Assembly: GCA_017983795.1 (NCBI GenBank)
Contig: JAGOAS010000019.1
Coordinates: 1-64,000 of the forward strand
DNA: 64,000 bases
Reading direction: 5' to 3'
Origin: Piscinibacter sp.
GTDB lineage: Bacteria; Pseudomonadota; Gammaproteobacteria; Burkholderiales; Burkholderiaceae_C
In this document: one piece after another, positions 61,637 through 64,000 of the stretch
Position numbering within the stretch: position 1 is the first letter of the stretch
Layout: every line of letters begins with the position of its first letter
Program-made: the position numbers and the translations under genes
The notes under the pieces: model-generated
Told to the model about the DNA's origin: nothing
Databases searched by the model: none
The model's input: only the letters and a program-made list of their open reading frames with translations

Positions 61637-62981
61637 GGCTGCTCAGCGCCGCGCCGGCGTCGGCGTGCACCGTGATGTCGCCGCGCCCGCAGGCGGCCAG
61701 CCAGTCGCGCCAGCGCGCCAGTTGCGCCGCATCGGGCGCGGGCAGCAGCAGCAGCAGCGCGATGCTGCCCGCGCGTGCCGCCTCGATGAAGCGCAGCGTG
61801 CCGCGATCGGGCGTGGAAGGCGCGTGGCAGGCCATCAGCAGCCGCGCCGGCGGGTGATCGGCGATGCGGCGCAGCAGCGCCTCGCGTTCCTCCATGCCGC
61901 CGTCGACGCGCTCGCTCCACGCGGCGCGCTCGAGCAGCGCGGCGGGCAGCGCGAGCTCCTGCGGCAGCTCGAAGCCGATCAGCACCAGCGTGCCGGGCTC
62001 GCCGCCGCCGGCCGCGTGGGCCGGCGCAGGCGCGGCGTGTCGGGCGTGCTCGGCGTCCAGCACGCGCGTCGGCGCGAGCGCCTCGAAGCGGGCGATGAGG
62101 CGGCGGTAGTAGGGCTCGTCGAGGTCGAGGCGGCCGGCGTCACGGCGGCGCCACCACACCGCCGTGCACAGCATCGCCAGCAGCAGGCGCGGCAGGGCGC
62201 CGTAGGCCAGCGTGCAGGCGATCAGCCAGTAGCCCAGCAGGCGCGAGGCATCGGGGTCGTCGAGATCCTCGGGCACCGGCGCCGGCAGGCCGATGTGCTC
62301 GGGCAGCCAGGCGATCGCCTGCGCGGCGTCGTGCAGCGTCTGCGGCGCGAGGATGGTGGTCTCCCAGCCGAGCCGGTAGGCGCTGAAGGCGAGCACGGCC
62401 CACAGCAGCAGCGCCGCGGCGGTGTAGACGATGGCCCACAGCAGATGGTTGAGGCCGCCCAGCACCCAGGTGGTGAGGTGCTGCGCATCGAGAGCGCGCG
62501 CGGCCGAGGGCCAGACGCGCCGCACATGCGCCGGCGCGCGGCGGTGGCGTGCGAGCGCGGCCACCGCGCGGCCGAAGGCGCCGCCCTGGCTGCGCGCGCC
62601 GAGCACGGTGAGCAGCGCCCACACCACGATGCCCACCACGTTGGGCGCGATCAGCAGCGCGATCGCCGCCACCGCATTGATGTGCCGGCCTTCGCCGAGC
62701 AGCGCCATCGCCACCAGCAGCGCGAGCACGACGCCGAGCGCGGCCAGCGCGAGGCCGAGCAGCAGCAGGCGGTCGCGCAGCCGGGCGAGGTCGCGGTCCA
62801 GCCCGGTGTCGGCGGCCAGGCGCCGCGCGCGCTGCACGATGCGCGTCTCGCGCTCCTCGCCGGCGGCCAGGGCTTGCGCGAGCGCGGCGTCGTCGCGCAG
62901 CGGCGTGTCGGCCTCGAGATCCTTCACGGCCTCGGTGAGCAGCAGATCCGGGAGCGCGATGCCGTCGGTTCGGGAACTCAT
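61629..62981 (-). CDS. DUF2868 membrane protein
   Basis: The 450-aa protein starts at MSSRTDGIALPDLLLTEAVK. Two N-terminal helices (LLLLGLALAALGVVLALLVA and INAVAAIALLIAPNVVGIVV) and at least two central ones (LLWAIVYTAAALLLWAVLAF; LLGYWLIACTLAYGALPRLL) surround soluble regions. The C-terminal part contains LVLIGFELPQELALPAALLE and a nucleotide-fold-like pattern. It is co-transcribed with the GTPase and probably anchors or senses for it. Confidence 0.85.
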   Translation of the reverse strand: MSSRTDGIALPDLLLTEAVKDLEADTPLRDDAALAQALAAGEERETRIVQRARRLAADTGLDRDLARLRDRLLLLGLALAALGVVLALLVAMALLGEGRHINAVAAIALLIAPNVVGIVVWALLTVLGARSQGGAFGRAVAALARHRRAPAHVRRVWPSAARALDAQHLTTWVLGGLNHLLWAIVYTAAALLLWAVLAFSAYRLGWETTILAPQTLHDAAQAIAWLPEHIGLPAPVPEDLDDPDASRLLGYWLIACTLAYGALPRLLLAMLCTAVWWRRRDAGRLDLDEPYYRRLIARFEALAPTRVLDAEHARHAAPAPAHAAGGGEPGTLVLIGFELPQELALPAALLERAAWSERVDGGMEEREALLRRIADHPPARLLMACHAPSTPDRGTLRFIEAARAGSIALLLLLPAPDAAQLARWRDWLAACGRGDITVHADAGAALSSHG

Positions 62982-63112
62982 CACGGCAAGCCTAACAGGC
63001 GCGCCGCACGCCCCCGCGGCGTGGTCGATCTGCGATCGGGGCGGGAAAATTTCGCAGCCGGGCGGGCCGCCCCGCTGGCGCGCCGCGCCGCGCCCGTCGC
63101 ACACTGGTGGCC

Positions 63113-63307
63113 ATGAGCTCAGCCAAGCCCACCGCCTTGCACCAGATCGTCGTCAACGATGCGCGCGAGTTCGCCGTCTGGCCGAGCGCCAAGCCGCTGC
63201 CTTCGGGCTGGCGCCCGGCCGGCCGCACCGGCTCGCGCGAGGAACTGCTGGTGCACCTGCGCTCGGCCTTCGCGCCGCTGGTCGACCTGCCGCCTGTTCG
63301 GAAGTGA
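63113..63307 (+). CDS. MbtH-like protein (orphan)
   Basis: The 64-aa protein has the MbtH pattern IVVNDAREFAVWPSAKPLPS, then GWRPAGRTGSREELLVHL. MbtH-like proteins bind adenylation domains of non-ribosomal peptide synthetases and are needed for their activity. Compared with the family consensus it keeps Asn, Trp-Pro, the Pro before Gly-Trp and two Gly, but lacks the Cys-Leu and the C-terminal WTDMRP motif (here APLVDLPPVRK). No synthetase gene is in the window. It may be a divergent or repurposed family member. GTG 63107 is an alternative start. Confidence 0.7.
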   Translation: MSSAKPTALHQIVVNDAREFAVWPSAKPLPSGWRPAGRTGSREELLVHLRSAFAPLVDLPPVRK

Positions 63308-63327
63308 GGCGGAAGTGAGGGGCTGAG

Positions 63328-64000
63328 CTAGCGGCGCGGCCTCCGCGCCGCGCTGAGCAGCACCAGCACCGCCAGCGCCAGCGCCCCGGCGGCAGCGAGT
63401 GCGCTGGCCGGCGGCAGCGCGAAGCCGAACAGCGCGCGCAGCGCCGGCACGCCCAGCACCAGCGCGAGCAGCGCGGCGGTGGCGGCGAGCATGCGCCACA
63501 GCATCGGATTCGGCCGCGCCAGCGAGGCCCGCAGCGGGCCGTGCAGCACGCGGTTGGCGAGGATCAGCGCGACGTTGCAGGCCACCAGCGCGACGAAAGC
63601 CGTGGCGCGCGCCTGCGCTTCACCGAGCGCAGGCCGCAGCAGCGCGTGCAGCGCCGCCACCGCCACCAGCACCAGCGCACCCTGCGCCAGCGCCCCCGCC
63701 AGCAGCGCGGGGCCGAAGATCGGCGCGGCAGGGTCGCGCGGCGCGCGGCGCATCACGTCGTCTTCTTCGGGCTCGGCCTCGAAGACGATCGAGCACACCG
63801 GGTCGATCAGCAGTTCGAGCAGGGCGATGTGCAGCGGTGTGAAGAGCGGCGGCGCGCCCAGCAGCAGCGGCAGCAGCGCGAGCCCGGCGATGGGCACGTG
63901 CACCGCGAGCACGAAGCGCATCGCCTTGCGCAGGTTGTCGTGGATGCGGCGGCCCTGGCGCACCGCGCGCACCAGCGCGCCGAAGTCGTCGTCGAGCAGC
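63328..64000 (-). CDS. P-type cation-transporting ATPase, C-terminal part (runs off the window)
   Basis: About 224 codons are present; the 5' part is outside the window. The visible N-terminal edge is LLDDDFGALVRAVRQGRRIH and DNLRKAMRF, the hinge and M5 entry of P-type ATPases. It is followed by LLELLIDPVCSIVFEAEPEE and MRRAPRDP of the cation-ATPase C-terminal domain, then four more hydrophobic helices. The layout fits Ca2+/Mg2+-type or proton-type P2/P3 pumps; ion specificity lies in the missing part and in M4-M6. Confidence 0.88.
   Translation of the reverse strand, partial: LLDDDFGALVRAVRQGRRIHDNLRKAMRFVLAVHVPIAGLALLPLLLGAPPLFTPLHIALLELLIDPVCSIVFEAEPEEDDVMRRAPRDPAAPIFGPALLAGALAQGALVLVAVAALHALLRPALGEAQARATAFVALVACNVALILANRVLHGPLRASLARPNPMLWRMLAATAALLALVLGVPALRALFGFALPPASALAAAGALALAVLVLLSAARRPRR

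Overview
The window is 64 kb of very G+C-rich DNA from a proteobacterium, most likely a betaproteobacterium of the order Burkholderiales (Rubrivivax/Leptothrix/Piscinibacter-like). The evidence is the codon bias, the Bug/TTT solute receptor, the gcdH/class III CoA-transferase/LysR arrangement and the 2-furoate (hmf) gene set. I saw no rRNA, tRNA or CRISPR array. All calls come from reading the sequence; no database search was run.

Region 1 (1-9470) is accessory DNA. It starts with the 3' end of an Rhs polymorphic-toxin gene and its putative immunity gene, then a strong hairpin and an IS66 transposase scrap. Next comes a three-gene leftward operon (7617-1161): a 1021-aa tyrosine-recombinase homologue that has lost its catalytic Tyr, an 840-aa recombinase with a complete catalytic set, and a 281-aa unknown protein. 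Divergent from it is a DUF433/PIN-like toxin-antitoxin pair (7858-9012). The operon plus this pair is my best candidate for an undescribed mobile or defence system.

Region 2 (9467-20514) mixes chromosomal genes and small modules: glutaryl-CoA dehydrogenase with a CoA-transferase and a divergent LysR regulator; a small membrane protein; a ProQ/FinO RNA chaperone; a 3' relic of rtcB; a hybrid Phd-CcdB toxin-antitoxin operon with a visible operator; a membrane coiled-coil protein; an NmrA-type reductase divergent from an AraC regulator across a perfect palindrome; an M23 peptidase; and a second AraC regulator ending in a terminator.

Region 3 (20681-43151) is a single-direction block of 21 genes with no gap over about 35 bp. 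Its core matches the furan (hmf) pathway. UbiD/UbiX-type HmfF/HmfG decarboxylate 2,5-furandicarboxylate to 2-furoate; HmfD makes 2-furoyl-CoA; the molybdenum hydroxylase HmfABC hydroxylates the ring; and the crotonase-fold HmfE releases 2-oxoglutarate. Added to the core are an SDR and an aldehyde dehydrogenase, a di-iron membrane hydroxylase, a Bug receptor and two complete branched-chain-type ABC importers. Phased GCCGGAC repeats lie just upstream. A 71-nt relic of the ccdB 3' end lies just after the operon, in the same orientation as the intact ccdB at 15.1 kb.

Region 4 (43368-64000) holds a SIR2-TPR protein (candidate antiphage NADase), a TetR-controlled ABC efflux operon, a DUF302 protein, a BamA-like outer-membrane protein, a TetR-controlled RND tripartite pump, TerC, a split YeeE/YedE transporter, a DUF3482 GTPase/DUF2868 membrane pair, an orphan MbtH-like protein and the C-terminal end of a P-type cation ATPase that runs off the window.
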